Origin: Vibrio maritimus
Lineage (GTDB): Bacteria > Pseudomonadota > Gammaproteobacteria > Enterobacterales > Vibrionaceae
Length of the DNA stretch: 64,000 nt
Direction of reading: 5' to 3'
Assembly: GCF_021441885.1 (NCBI RefSeq)
Contig: NZ_CP090438.1
Location: 2,542,001 to 2,606,000 of the forward strand
The notes below the pieces were generated by a model. It did no database searches. It saw only the letters and a program-made list of their open reading frames with translations, and was not told where the DNA came from. This document shows, in pieces, positions 8,444-16,270 of this stretch (positions are counted from its first letter, which is position 1; every line of letters starts with the position of its first letter). A program made the translations under genes and the position numbers.

Positions 8444-9651
8444 TCGCTATTCTCTCTAGCCTGCTAGGCATCGTCTCTCTTATTGCTATCGCGTACCTGT
8501 TCTCTGAAAAACGGTCAGCGATCAACTGGAACACCGTACTTCGCGCCCTACTTCTGCAATCACTCGTCGCTGCATTTGTTCTCGCATTTCCCCTTGGTAA
8601 AGATATTCTCGGTTCTATGAGCAATGGCGTAGCTACCATTCTTAGCTTCTCTGACCGTGGCATTCAGTTCCTATTTGGTGACTTGGCGACAAACGGTTTC
8701 GTGTTCGCCATTCGCGTTCTACCAATCATAGTCGTTATCAGTGCGTTGATCGCGGCACTCTATCACCTCAGCATCATGCAACTGGCAATTCGTATTATCG
8801 GTGGCGGCCTGCAAAAGTTCCTTGGCACTAGCAAAGCTGAGTCGCTGGTTGCTACAGGCAACATTTTCCTTTCACAAAGTGAATCACCACTGCTTATTCG
8901 CCCGTTCCTAGGCACAATGACACGGTCAGAGCTATTTGCAGTTATGGCAGGTGGTATGGCTTCGGTCGCAGGAAGCGTGCTTGGCGGTTACGCAGGGCTT
9001 GGCGTTGAGCTTAAGTACCTCATCGCCGCAAGCTTTATGGCAGCTCCTGGTTCTTTGATGATGGCGAAGCTTCTTGTACCAGAGCAACAAACACCGTCTG
9101 ACTATAGCGATATCGAACTCGATGACAGCAAGCAAAGCAACATCATCGATGCGCTCGCTGCTGGCGCAATGAACGGCATGAGAGTCGCGGTTGCCGTCGG
9201 AACTATGCTTGTCGCCTTCATCAGTGTCATTGCGATGCTCAATGCTGCGATTGAGTCCATCACTGGCTGGTTTGGTGGTGAAGGTATGACACTGGAGCTA
9301 CTATTTGGCTTCGTGTTTGCGCCTGTTGCTTGGCTAATTGGCGTGGACTCTAGTGAAGTACTTACGGCAGGTTCATTTATCGGTCAAAAAGTAATCTTGA
9401 ATGAGTTTGTTGCCTTCATCAACTTTGTCGAAGCAAAAGCCATGCTGTCTGACAAAACTCAGGTCATCATCACCTTCGCACTTTGCGGTTTCGCCAACAT
9501 CGCGTCCATCGCGATTCAGATTGGTGCGATTGCCTCTATGGCACCAGAACGCCGCTCAGATGTCGCAAGTCTTGGTATCAAAGCCGTTCTTGCCGGTACA
9601 CTCGCTAACCTAATGAGTGCTTGCCTTGCAGGTTTGTTCTTTGTGCTGTAG
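8440..9651 (+). CDS. nupC: NupC/CNT family concentrative nucleoside transporter
   Basis: Inner-membrane nucleoside:cation symporter. With the ATG at 8440, preceded by GGAGG nine bases upstream, the protein has 403 residues, the normal CNT length. It is almost entirely hydrophobic with about ten membrane segments. Family motifs include GNIFLSQSESPLLIRPF (binding-site glutamine/serine/glutamate region), the glycine-rich AGGMASVAGSVLGGYAGLG and a C-terminal GFANIASIAIQIG. Vibrio members of this family are thought to use sodium. Translation appears coupled to a 38-codon ORF through an ATGA overlap, and a foldable leader lies before that. Downstream, a hairpin at 9673 separates it from the convergent phosphatase gene. 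Substrate specificity cannot be read from sequence. Confidence 0.93.
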   Translation: MIAILSSLLGIVSLIAIAYLFSEKRSAINWNTVLRALLLQSLVAAFVLAFPLGKDILGSMSNGVATILSFSDRGIQFLFGDLATNGFVFAIRVLPIIVVISALIAALYHLSIMQLAIRIIGGGLQKFLGTSKAESLVATGNIFLSQSESPLLIRPFLGTMTRSELFAVMAGGMASVAGSVLGGYAGLGVELKYLIAASFMAAPGSLMMAKLLVPEQQTPSDYSDIELDDSKQSNIIDALAAGAMNGMRVAVAVGTMLVAFISVIAMLNAAIESITGWFGGEGMTLELLFGFVFAPVAWLIGVDSSEVLTAGSFIGQKVILNEFVAFINFVEAKAMLSDKTQVIITFALCGFANIASIAIQIGAIASMAPERRSDVASLGIKAVLAGTLANLMSACLAGLFFVL

Positions 9652-9672
9652 CGCCTAGCTAGCGTACAACAA

Positions 9673-9714
9673 GGGGAGCTGATACCTCAGGCTCAAATAA
9701 GGTCTCAGTTCCCC
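9673..9714. terminator. Hairpin between convergent nupC and phosphatase genes
   Basis: A 14-base stem with one mismatch and one G-T pair (GGGGAGCTGATACC with GGTCTCAGTTCCCC) and a 14-base loop. It has no long thymine tract, but it lies exactly between two convergent genes, so a bidirectional terminator is the likely role. Confidence 0.5.
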
Positions 9715-9741
9715 GCTTGATATCGCATAACACATTAAACG

Positions 9742-10209
9742 CTAGGTAAGCTTCGCCAATACGCTATCCGATGCGTCCTCAATCAAATCCAACACCAACT
9801 CAAACCCTTGGTCCCCGCCGTAATAAGGATCTGGAATCTCTTTGTAGCTAGACGATCCATGACTAAGAAATAGAGATAGTTTGTGCTGTAAATGGCGAGG
9901 ACAACGCTGCTTTAGGTCAGCCAAGTTATCTTTATCTGCCGCCAGAATCATATCGAAATCTTCAAAGTCATCATCCGTAACCTGCCTTGCTCGGATGCCA
10001 GCAAACGAGTAACCACGTGCTTCCCCCGCTTTTTTAGCTCTTGAATCTGGCGGATTGCCTTGGTGATAACCGATGGTACCCGCTGAATCAATTTCGACGT
10101 CGATACCGGCTTGCTCTGCTCGAGCACGTAATACGGCCTCTCCGGTCGGGGAGCGACAGATATTGCCCATGCATACAACAAGAATCGATGGTTTCTTTTT
10201 ATTATTCAT
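9742..10209 (-). CDS. Low-molecular-weight protein tyrosine phosphatase
   Basis: Cytoplasmic phosphatase of the LMW-PTP family, 155 residues, the usual size. The P-loop is CMGNICRSP (C-X5-R-S) at about residues 13-21, and the general-acid DPYYGG motif is near residue 128. A FELVLDLIEDA segment closes the fold. Homologues dephosphorylate bacterial tyrosine kinases, but no kinase or polysaccharide gene is nearby, so no Wzb or Etp name is given. Convergent with nupC. Its first codons and upstream region (10164-10284) are duplicated at 20934-21054, where they form a dead remnant; this gene therefore marks the left edge of the accessory island. Confidence 0.92.
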   Translation of the reverse strand: MNNKKKPSILVVCMGNICRSPTGEAVLRARAEQAGIDVEIDSAGTIGYHQGNPPDSRAKKAGEARGYSFAGIRARQVTDDDFEDFDMILAADKDNLADLKQRCPRHLQHKLSLFLSHGSSSYKEIPDPYYGGDQGFELVLDLIEDASDSVLAKLT

Positions 10210-10499
10210 AGAGTTAACACCTAATTTTGGCCAATTTTCACGTCAAAGATACAAAAAATTTTAGTCGATAAATCAGGTACTTGTGAATAGTTTTGGAGGG
10301 ATTTTGGAGCGAATTTGCCCTCAAAACGACCATTCAGTATCGATGTGAAAACCCTCCCAACAAACTCTATTCCATATAACCAATTGAAAAATAGATACAT
10401 TATAGATTTCGACGCGTTCACCAGACTGATTGTCAGTCTTATTTATCTTGAAGAGCAAAAAGTAATCACCAAACGGACTCTTGGCGTTTGGCCGGGTGT
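10164..10499. repeat. Left copy of the island-flanking direct repeat
   Basis: Bases 10164-10284 (121 nt) match 20934-21054 with six differences, and 10434-10499 (66 nt) match 21055-21120 with six differences. The right copy lacks the intervening 149 bases; both breakpoints are at TTGT, consistent with deletion between short repeats. The left copy covers the first 13-15 codons of the phosphatase gene and most of the 356-base gap before the 10566 gene. The gap also contains an inverted repeat, GGAGGG-A-TTTT near 10295 with AAAACCCTCC near 10349. Together the two copies enclose about 10.6 kb of accessory DNA. Confidence 0.85.
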
Positions 10500-10565
10500 T
10501 AGCATCAGCAATGAAAGGAGCAGAGTGTTCTCCAACTTATCTCAATCCAAGCAAGGGGAGGAAGT

Positions 10566-11093
10566 ATGAGCGGCATTTTTACTTTACTGGCTTTAGTCAT
10601 CTTTGGTTTGATTTTGGTAACCAAAATGCGCAGTTACGAAGCTATCGGAAGCACCATCGAACCTGGCGCTAACACCAAGGAGTCAAACTATGAACCAAAC
10701 TGGGTATTTTACCAAGACCAAACTCAAAGCTCGGTCGATAGCAATTCGTATGAGCCAACTAACGACACCGATTTTGCATCGATGGACTTTACCAACCAAT
10801 CTCATGTCGATGATGAAAACACCGTCATTAACCCAGCAACAGGCCTTCCAATGGTTGGAGGTATTAGCGGGCTGGATACTATGGGAAATCCGTACGGCTA
10901 CGACAGTCTGTCTCAAGGCACGTACCCAGACGATACCTCCTCAAGTACTGCTAATAGCGATGTTGAAACTGATTCTAGCTCATGTACTGATCACGGCTCT
11001 GACGAATTCACTACTACAGGCTTTGATAATAGTTGCGATAGCAGTTTTGACGATGGCTTCAGCACGGGATTGGATGACGACATGTTTTCGTAG
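10566..11093 (+). CDS. Hypothetical single-pass membrane protein with acidic tail
   Basis: 175 residues; I do not recognise the family. One N-terminal membrane helix (about residues 4-20, FTLLALVIFGLILV) is followed by a long soluble part that is rich in Asp, Ser, Thr and Asn and looks intrinsically disordered. The only structured-looking block is a Gly/Pro-rich segment around residues 94-115 (NPATGLPMVGG, then GNPYG). Net charge of the tail is strongly negative. The ribosome site GGGGAGGAAGT is excellent, which makes translation credible. An overlapping frame (10690-11124) is longer than chance would suggest but lacks a ribosome site and is ignored. A terminator follows at 11141. The gene lies directly beside the left island repeat. 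Confidence 0.7.
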   Translation: MSGIFTLLALVIFGLILVTKMRSYEAIGSTIEPGANTKESNYEPNWVFYQDQTQSSVDSNSYEPTNDTDFASMDFTNQSHVDDENTVINPATGLPMVGGISGLDTMGNPYGYDSLSQGTYPDDTSSSTANSDVETDSSSCTDHGSDEFTTTGFDNSCDSSFDDGFSTGLDDDMFS

Positions 11094-11140
11094 GGGTTCT
11101 ACATCTAAACGGTTTAAGCGTTGATTGTAGGGCAGGGAGC

Positions 11141-11176
11141 TTTCGAGTTAGCCTTGGTTTTGAGGCTAACTCGAAA
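11141..11176 (+). terminator. Terminator after the 175-residue membrane protein gene
   Basis: A long stem, TTTCGAGTTAGCCT with AGGCTAACTCGAAA, about 14 pairs with an eight-base loop. The downstream thymine tract is poor. The remaining DNA to 11395 shows no gene or repeat that I can support. Confidence 0.6.
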
Positions 11177-11395
11177 ATGGACATGAACGTGTTATAGGTT
11201 TTGCTAAATTAGTAAGTGGTGGATTACTTTTAGTATCGAAAATACACATGGACAAACTGTGTCTGTTATAAAAAGATGCCCAATTCAGGATATTAACCAC
11301 GCTACCACAGCACTAAATTTGGACACCATAAACACTAAATAAAACCCAAACCAAAAATGCCGAGCGTGGATAATTACTCTTAATTTTTTTATAAA

Positions 11396-12514
11396 TTAGT
11401 CGCCTAGCACTTCAGATTTGGAGTATCCAAACTTGTTTGGTCTAGTGGGTATGTCAAACAATGAAACACTCAGAACGTCGTCTTCAATAACATGCAAATG
11501 GCTCAAGTAGTAGCTAGATTTAGGAAAAAGCCTCCAATTGACAACTTCTTCAGCGACAACCTGATGCTCTCCATCCCCTGTAAACAGTTTTAAGTCATCA
11601 CCAACTTCCATAACTGTTCCAAATGGAGAAGATTGAGCTTTAAAATACTTGAGAGTTGATAACTCAGAATTTGTATCAATTAACTCATACTCTGATGGAC
11701 GCTCAATGCTGTTCCAATATAGTTTTAAGTCTTTGGTTACACTGAATAACCCCTTGCCAGAAAACCATGAAGAAACAATCGATTGACCATGAATACTTGT
11801 GCATTCTCGAATCTCTGGCTTCGTATTTTTAAGTACTTTAACTAGTTCCCAATACTCTCGATCCGTACCTTCAAAATTTATTTTTTTGGGTATCGAGGCA
11901 AAAGAAGCTGTGAACTGGCCACTGACGGTATCAGCAACCAAGTTTGTACTGTGCCAATGACAATCTGAGCATGGGCTATCAATTAACTGATTTACGTGTT
12001 CTCTACGTGCATATTTTTTTTCTGGAGTTACCGAAAGCAATCCTGCTTTACCCGCTGCTATAGCCAAACGATGATAAGAGCTAGTGGCTAACTTGAAAGA
12101 GACTTCATCAAATATTTTTGTGGGCCGTTGGAACTTTGATACCTTTCCATCCCCCCAATCAAAGTCAAAGGCATCAACTCCACGCTCAGAGGCGACATAA
12201 AACCGATTTTTGTAAATATTAATATCAGATGGCCATACTCTTAACTCTTTTGAACAAAGCTCAAATTCTGAAAGAGATTTTTCAGAGATCGAGTATGTAC
12301 GACTTAACTCGTCAGTTATAGAAACCGTGCCTCTTGAGTAGTTTTTCAATCTCATTTTTTGGAAGGTTCCTAATCCATCTAAACAACGATCAAATACATT
12401 ATCCCAAGAGTACGCTTTCAAATTTAAGTCGGAGTTAACCAAGAACAAAACTCCTGAATATACAAAAGAGTCAATGTAATCGCCTTCAATTTCAATCTTA
12501 ACCTTGCCAGCCAT
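11396..12514 (-). CDS. Hypothetical protein, second gene of a coupled pair (372 aa)
   Basis: 372 residues with no family that I recognise. There is no signal peptide or membrane helix. The sequence alternates short beta-prone stretches with aromatic and glycine residues (VSITDELSRTYSISEKS, LYWNSIERPSEYELIDTNSE), which would suit a beta-propeller or similar all-beta fold; this is an impression, not a match. A CSDC pair near residue 180 is the only cysteine cluster. Its ATG overlaps the stop of the upstream 121-residue gene by one base (TGATG), so the two are translationally coupled and probably work together. Lower GC than the core genes. Placement among Abi-type and recombinase genes suggests a defence or toxin-immunity role, which is inference. 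Confidence 0.6.
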   Translation of the reverse strand: MAGKVKIEIEGDYIDSFVYSGVLFLVNSDLNLKAYSWDNVFDRCLDGLGTFQKMRLKNYSRGTVSITDELSRTYSISEKSLSEFELCSKELRVWPSDINIYKNRFYVASERGVDAFDFDWGDGKVSKFQRPTKIFDEVSFKLATSSYHRLAIAAGKAGLLSVTPEKKYARREHVNQLIDSPCSDCHWHSTNLVADTVSGQFTASFASIPKKINFEGTDREYWELVKVLKNTKPEIRECTSIHGQSIVSSWFSGKGLFSVTKDLKLYWNSIERPSEYELIDTNSELSTLKYFKAQSSPFGTVMEVGDDLKLFTGDGEHQVVAEEVVNWRLFPKSSYYLSHLHVIEDDVLSVSLFDIPTRPNKFGYSKSEVLGD

Positions 12515-12879
12515 CAGAATTGTCCTTGTGCCATCTTATTTCCAATACGTTTACGTATGATTTTTTTCTTTACCCAATCATTTATAGCAAGTGTCGGGGG
12601 ACGATCTAGCTGTCGTTTAGTTGATACAGGAAAGCCATGCCACTCACCTTGATTGCCCCAAAACTTGGCTACATATAGTTCACCGACAATATCCTCACCA
12701 ATGACACAAAAGTTATCGTCAATCGACCATAAGCACTCTTTAGGGCAAATCCATTCGTTTACTTTAGCCTTATCAAACAAAGCAGTTTCTTCTGCTTCGG
12801 TAACTCTCCACTGACTCTTCTGAGAAATTGGTAAGGCTCCTCTATGCTGAGGGTTCACTTTATAACTTACAAAATCCAA
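12514..12879 (-). CDS. Hypothetical protein, first gene of a coupled pair (121 aa)
   Basis: 121 residues starting at a TTG with a perfect GGAGGT ribosome site ten bases upstream. No known domain is recognised. It is soluble and aromatic-rich in the middle (KEWICPKECLWSIDD-like region with two cysteines) and ends in a strongly basic segment WVKKKIIRKRIGNK that could contact nucleic acid or the partner protein. Its TGA overlaps the ATG of the 372-residue gene, giving a two-gene unit. A 14-base palindrome lies about 25 bases upstream. Alternative later starts exist but lack ribosome sites. Confidence 0.6.
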   Translation of the reverse strand: MDFVSYKVNPQHRGALPISQKSQWRVTEAEETALFDKAKVNEWICPKECLWSIDDNFCVIGEDIVGELYVAKFWGNQGEWHGFPVSTKRQLDRPPTLAINDWVKKKIIRKRIGNKMAQGQF

Positions 12880-12903
12880 CTCTACCTCCGCACCTCTATG
12901 TTT

Positions 12904-12917
12904 TATAAAGCTTTATA
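12904..12917. promoter_or_regulatory. Palindrome TATAAAGCTTTATA upstream of the two-gene unit
   Basis: A perfect 14-base palindrome 25-38 bases before the TTG start of the 121-residue gene. It could be an operator and also contains a -10-like element. No regulator gene is adjacent, so autoregulation by the operon product would be the simplest idea. Confidence 0.4.
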
Positions 12918-13169
12918 GACGGAATGATTTCTTGTTTGCATTCCTTCTATGTTGCTGTCATTCACTATGAAACACAATAAGTATCAACCTGTTGTGTGAA
13001 TCGACAGAGAATTTCGGGGTAGAACTTCGGAAAGGTTCTGTACAAGTGCCCAAAGTACATATTAGATTAATTTGGTCTACTGCTGGACTGGCTCGTTGAG
13101 GCTAAGAAGCCTTGGGGCATAAATCCACTAAGCAAGGGCTGCTGACCAGCCCATGTTGTACTTGAGGAC

Positions 13170-14075
13170 TCAAAAATCTACAGTTGGTTCGGGTCTGTGA
13201 GACTCCAAATGTGTCTCAACCAAGAACAAAGCCATTGCGCCTGCGAGGTTCACAGCTAACTCTGCGTGACGTTTTTTAGGTTTCGCTGATTTGGGCTTAT
13301 CACCGTGTGCATCGCCATGTTTGTTTCTCAACGTGCCTAGACCATTCACAACACCAGAACAACCACCAAGAATTTGCTTAAATACTTGCTCTGAATGCTG
13401 CTCAGGAGACATGTTTAATTCTTTAGCGGTAGCTTTGTATAAATCAGATAGTTCAATGCGGTTTTCGTCAAATGATACGCCTCTATCATGAAGAATGTGC
13501 TTACATACCGACTCTATGATACTTCGCGCCATAGTTATCGCACCATCTGGATCGTGAGATTTACGTTCAAGTGCTTTCTGCCATGCTCTGTGAATGCTGT
13601 CTTCACTGAACTGACTCAGCACTTCATCAATTGACTGATTTGCTGGATGAGCTTGCTTCCCTTCTAGAAAGTCCAAACTCGCAACAAACTGCCCATATAT
13701 GTACTGCCTTCGCTCTTTGTAGGTTTCGAACTTTGGTTGTATGAAACCCCAAAACTGATCGAGGCTTCTATTTGTTTTTATAAACGAAGGACATAAGCCT
13801 TTTAAGGTTGGGTGGTTGATAACATAGTCTCGTAAAACCTTATAATCATTTTGGCTGTTATCATCTCCCCCCGTAGCCCTTGAGATAAGCATGTTTTGGA
13901 GGTACTCAATCTTCTCTAAATCGGTGTATTCATCTAAGTAGCATTGCCTATGAATTAAAAATGGCTTCAAATCAACCTCCTGAGTCATCAATATGTCAAT
14001 ATGCGCTTTGCTTGATATTAAGTGCATTAGATGAGTTGAGTCAAAGAGGAGCATGTAGAAATACTGCGAGTACAT
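13170..14075 (-). CDS. Abi_C-type abortive infection family protein (HEPN-like)
   Basis: 301 residues. The C-terminal half carries the pattern of the abortive infection C-terminal family: ITMARSIIESVCKHIL, then a spacer with LSDLYKATAKELN, then LGGCSGVVNGLGTLRNKHGDAHG, then a helical AVNLAGAMALFLVETH. RNKHGDAH gives an R-X6-H arrangement that resembles the HEPN ribonuclease motif. The N-terminal 150 residues are not recognised. The family is associated with phage-triggered growth arrest; RNase activity here is inferred. The first ATG has a poor ribosome site, and an internal ATG at 13988 (MTQEVDLKPF) is also possible. It is transcribed in the same direction as the serine recombinase, about 100 bases downstream of it. 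A hairpin with GGGCTG/CAGCCC at 13136-13152 may end the transcript. Confidence 0.75.
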   Translation of the reverse strand: MYSQYFYMLLFDSTHLMHLISSKAHIDILMTQEVDLKPFLIHRQCYLDEYTDLEKIEYLQNMLISRATGGDDNSQNDYKVLRDYVINHPTLKGLCPSFIKTNRSLDQFWGFIQPKFETYKERRQYIYGQFVASLDFLEGKQAHPANQSIDEVLSQFSEDSIHRAWQKALERKSHDPDGAITMARSIIESVCKHILHDRGVSFDENRIELSDLYKATAKELNMSPEQHSEQVFKQILGGCSGVVNGLGTLRNKHGDAHGDKPKSAKPKKRHAELAVNLAGAMALFLVETHLESHRPEPTVDF

Positions 14076-14174
14076 GCTCTAACGCAGTTTGGGGCAAAAA
14101 CGTGTCACGACACTCTAGCAGCCAGACGTAAAAACCTCACAATCACTTCTAGAGCCTGATAACCACATCAAACT

Positions 14175-14723
14175 CTATGTTCCTCCAGACAGCACCTTAT
14201 ACACCGTAGAACGGCTACACGCCAGCTCACGACTAATAGCATGCTTGTTCCACCCGCTGTTATCTAGCTCCCTTATGCGATCATGTAGTGCCAAGTTAGG
14301 ATAACGCCCAAGGTGCTTTCCTTGCTGTTTGGCTCGTTCTCTCCCTTCATTACATCGCTGCAATATTCTTGAGCGCTCCATCTCTGCAAACGCACCGATT
14401 GTGGTATAGATAACGCGCCCCACGTCACTGTTTATATCTAGGTCACCCAAGTCATGACAAATGAGCCCTGCGCCTCGCTCGCTCAATTGGTCGGCGACGC
14501 CAAGCGCATCGATTGTATTTCTGGCAATCCGGTCAACCTTGGTGACATGCACAATGTCTCCTTCCCTGGCAAACTCGAGAAGCTGTTTTAACCCCTGACG
14601 CTCCGCGCTCTTACCACTGGCTTTATCTTGATAGATCTTTTCACAGCCGATAAGAGTCAGTTGTTCAATCTGAATCCCCAAATCTTGTTCATCGCTACTA
14701 ACACGAGCATAACCAATCAACAT
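14175..14723 (-). CDS. Serine recombinase (resolvase/invertase family)
   Basis: Site-specific recombinase of 182 residues. The start at 14723 is chosen because GGAGG stands seven bases upstream and the protein then begins MLIGYARVSS, the family start; a longer frame to 14804 has no support. The catalytic serine is in YARVSSDEQ (about residues 5-13), with KVDRIARNT near 65-75 and the E-helix region around IGAFAEMERSRILQR near 110-125. A C-terminal helix-turn-helix (NKHAISRELACSRSTVYKVL) binds the recombination site. Such proteins act as resolvases or DNA invertases of transposons and plasmids. No transposase is present, so this is either a domesticated or orphan recombinase. Inverted repeats directly upstream could be its target. 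Confidence 0.92.
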   Translation of the reverse strand: MLIGYARVSSDEQDLGIQIEQLTLIGCEKIYQDKASGKSAERQGLKQLLEFAREGDIVHVTKVDRIARNTIDALGVADQLSERGAGLICHDLGDLDINSDVGRVIYTTIGAFAEMERSRILQRCNEGRERAKQQGKHLGRYPNLALHDRIRELDNSGWNKHAISRELACSRSTVYKVLSGGT

Positions 14724-14770
14724 AACCCCTCCTCGAGACTGTCCAATAAGTCCCAGCAAAAATGAAGACA

Positions 14771-14803
14771 TGTACGGCAAGCATTTTGCCGACTTAACGT
14801 ACA
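14771..14803. repeat. Nested inverted repeats upstream of the serine recombinase
   Basis: TGTACG (14771-14776) pairs with CGTACA (14798-14803), and CGGCAA (14775-14780) pairs with TTGCCG (14786-14791). The element lies about 50-80 bases before the recombinase start, where resolvases keep their res or inversion sites. Role inferred. Confidence 0.4.
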
Positions 14804-14896
14804 TTGATTACCTTACCATTTGGTCGTTTTGCCCAAGTCCGAAAAGGTACACCTTTTTTGACGGTCTATTCGACGAGTACCTGAAACAAGCAGAGT

Positions 14897-15007
14897 CTAG
14901 AAACTCGGATACCACAATCTTTCCAATACCTGCTCAATAGTTGATCTTAACTCGACCACTGGTTCCCAAATTACTGCTGGAAAGTTGCTATTCGCTGGCT
15001 CAGTCAT
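14897..15007 (-). CDS. Possible small protein (36 aa)
   Basis: A 36-codon frame preceded by a very strong AGGAAGGAACT ribosome site seven bases before its ATG. The peptide (beginning MTEPANSNFP) has no recognised domain and is soluble, mildly acidic, with a proline-tryptophan pattern in the middle and end. It lies about 170 bases upstream of the recombinase on the same strand. It may be a real small gene, or the surviving 5' end of a longer gene; the remainder downstream is not homologous to anything I recognise. Confidence 0.35.
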   Translation of the reverse strand: MTEPANSNFPAVIWEPVVELRSTIEQVLERLWYPSF

Positions 15008-15284
15008 AGTTCCTTCCTGTGTTTCGTTGTTTTAGTAAAGCACTGGGGGAGCTATGGAAATCGGATTAAGCAGCCCAAATGACAACTGTTAATTCCATTT
15101 AGTGAGTTTTCTTCAGGCATGTGAGGATGCCCTGCCCGTGTGAGTTCTTTAGAGCAATCTCAGAAAAGGGAGATGCCTTGAGCCTCATACGAACCTTACC
15201 AGCAGTGATAATCACGCTTTCCGTATTCAAGATTAAGGCCTGCGCTTTGGACAGTTATTCATCCCCAAAAGTAAACTTGGAGCG

Positions 15285-15414
15285 CGCTCAAGGCCGCGTT
15301 GGCCATGTTTGCAATAACAAGAGCGCCCCGCGACATTGCTCAGCAGATTGGCTGTTTCAACGTTTGTTTTACACGCTTGCTAACCCTGTCCGTCGCTCAA
15401 GGCCGCTATGGCCA
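15285..15414. repeat. Pair of palindromic direct repeats
   Basis: CGCTCAAGGCCG begins at 15285 and again at 15394, and each copy runs on for a further nine bases (to 15305 and 15414) with two differences in 21. Each contains a short inverted repeat, GGCC-n5-GGCC. Spacing is 109 bases. The open frame across this stretch (15121-15429) has no ribosome site. Function unknown. Confidence 0.5.
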
Positions 15415-15524
15415 AGTTGTACGATTTAAGCGGCTACGATAAGCGTCAGTGAAGATCCTTTCTCTGCAATAGTCGCGCTGGGTATGGGATTATTTGTCAG
15501 TAAAATTTCCCCCAGCATAATTTT

Positions 15525-16151
15525 TGGGTGGAAGGTAGGGAGGGTCTCCACCCATTACAGATAATTTCGGGTAATTTAGGCTTTCCACCCAAATACCCAA
15601 AACAGCCTATTATTGCTTGTAACCTCGCCTTACAACCATCTGATTAATAGATATATTCCTTTTTTCTCCTGTTTTTTTGCCAACGTCAAAACACGCCTTC
15701 CACCCATTACGGGAAATAGGACACTTTTCATGATTCAGAAGTTAACGTAATGCAGCGTATTCATTTTACTTTTTGTTTTTCTGACCAATTTCCCCTTGGG
15801 TAAAAGAGGGCTCTCCACCCAATACCGGCATTTCACTTAGAATCACCAACAATCGGTTTTCCTATGTCATTGTTTTTAAGTGTTTTCTTTATATTCTCAC
15901 AAATTTGCCCTACATCTTCCACCCAATATAGAGAAACCAACGGTGAATTTGTCGCTAAGTGCACTTTGTGTTTCCTAGCTGTTTTTCCACTTCCTGCTGT
16001 ATGTCGAGTGATGATTAAATTCGCAGTTCAGAGCAAGAAAGTTATCTGAACGAAATGTACTTTACTTCTTCGATATTTCTCCGATGGCCTACCCCAAAAA
16101 AATTTTTGTGCACTCGTTTTTGGCTGCTTAATCCCATTGCCACCATTACGG
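15525..16151. repeat. Family of TTCCACCCA-type repeats upstream of xis-int
   Basis: A motif close to TCTTCCACCCAWTAC occurs at 15545-15558, 15582-15596, 15697-15710, 15811-15825 and 15915-15928 on the plus strand, once inverted at 15525-15535, and in degenerate form at 16139-16151. Three of the successive copies are spaced about 104-115 bases apart. The repeats fill an otherwise gene-free 1.2 kb that ends just before the excisionase gene. Candidate roles are arm-type binding sites for the integrase or excisionase, or iterons of an element origin. No coding frame in the region has a ribosome site or family resemblance. Confidence 0.6.
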
Positions 16152-16270
16152 CCTCGCTAATCTAGAAAAAGTAGGTAAACGGACTTTTTGGGTTCAACTC
16201 AAAGGTATGATGGTCGGTTACAGCAAGGCGATTGGCTGACTCAGGCAACAACTATGGTCAGGAGTGAACT

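Noticed and set aside
10690..11124. Long frame overlapping the 175-residue membrane protein gene
   Set aside because: No ribosome site; composition is the out-of-frame image of an Asp/Ser-rich coding sequence.
15121..15429. 102-codon plus-strand frame in the island gap
   Set aside because: No ribosome site, no recognisable domain, and it runs through the palindromic repeats, which indicates non-coding DNA.
15525..16151. CRISPR array made of the TTCCACCCA repeats
   Set aside because: Repeats are only 11-15 bases, imperfect, with irregular spacings of 37 to over 200 bases, and no cas genes are present.
14804..16270. Integron attC (VCR) array
   Set aside because: The repeats lack the R-box/L-box inverted layout and cassette ORFs, and the integrase is of phage type, not IntI.
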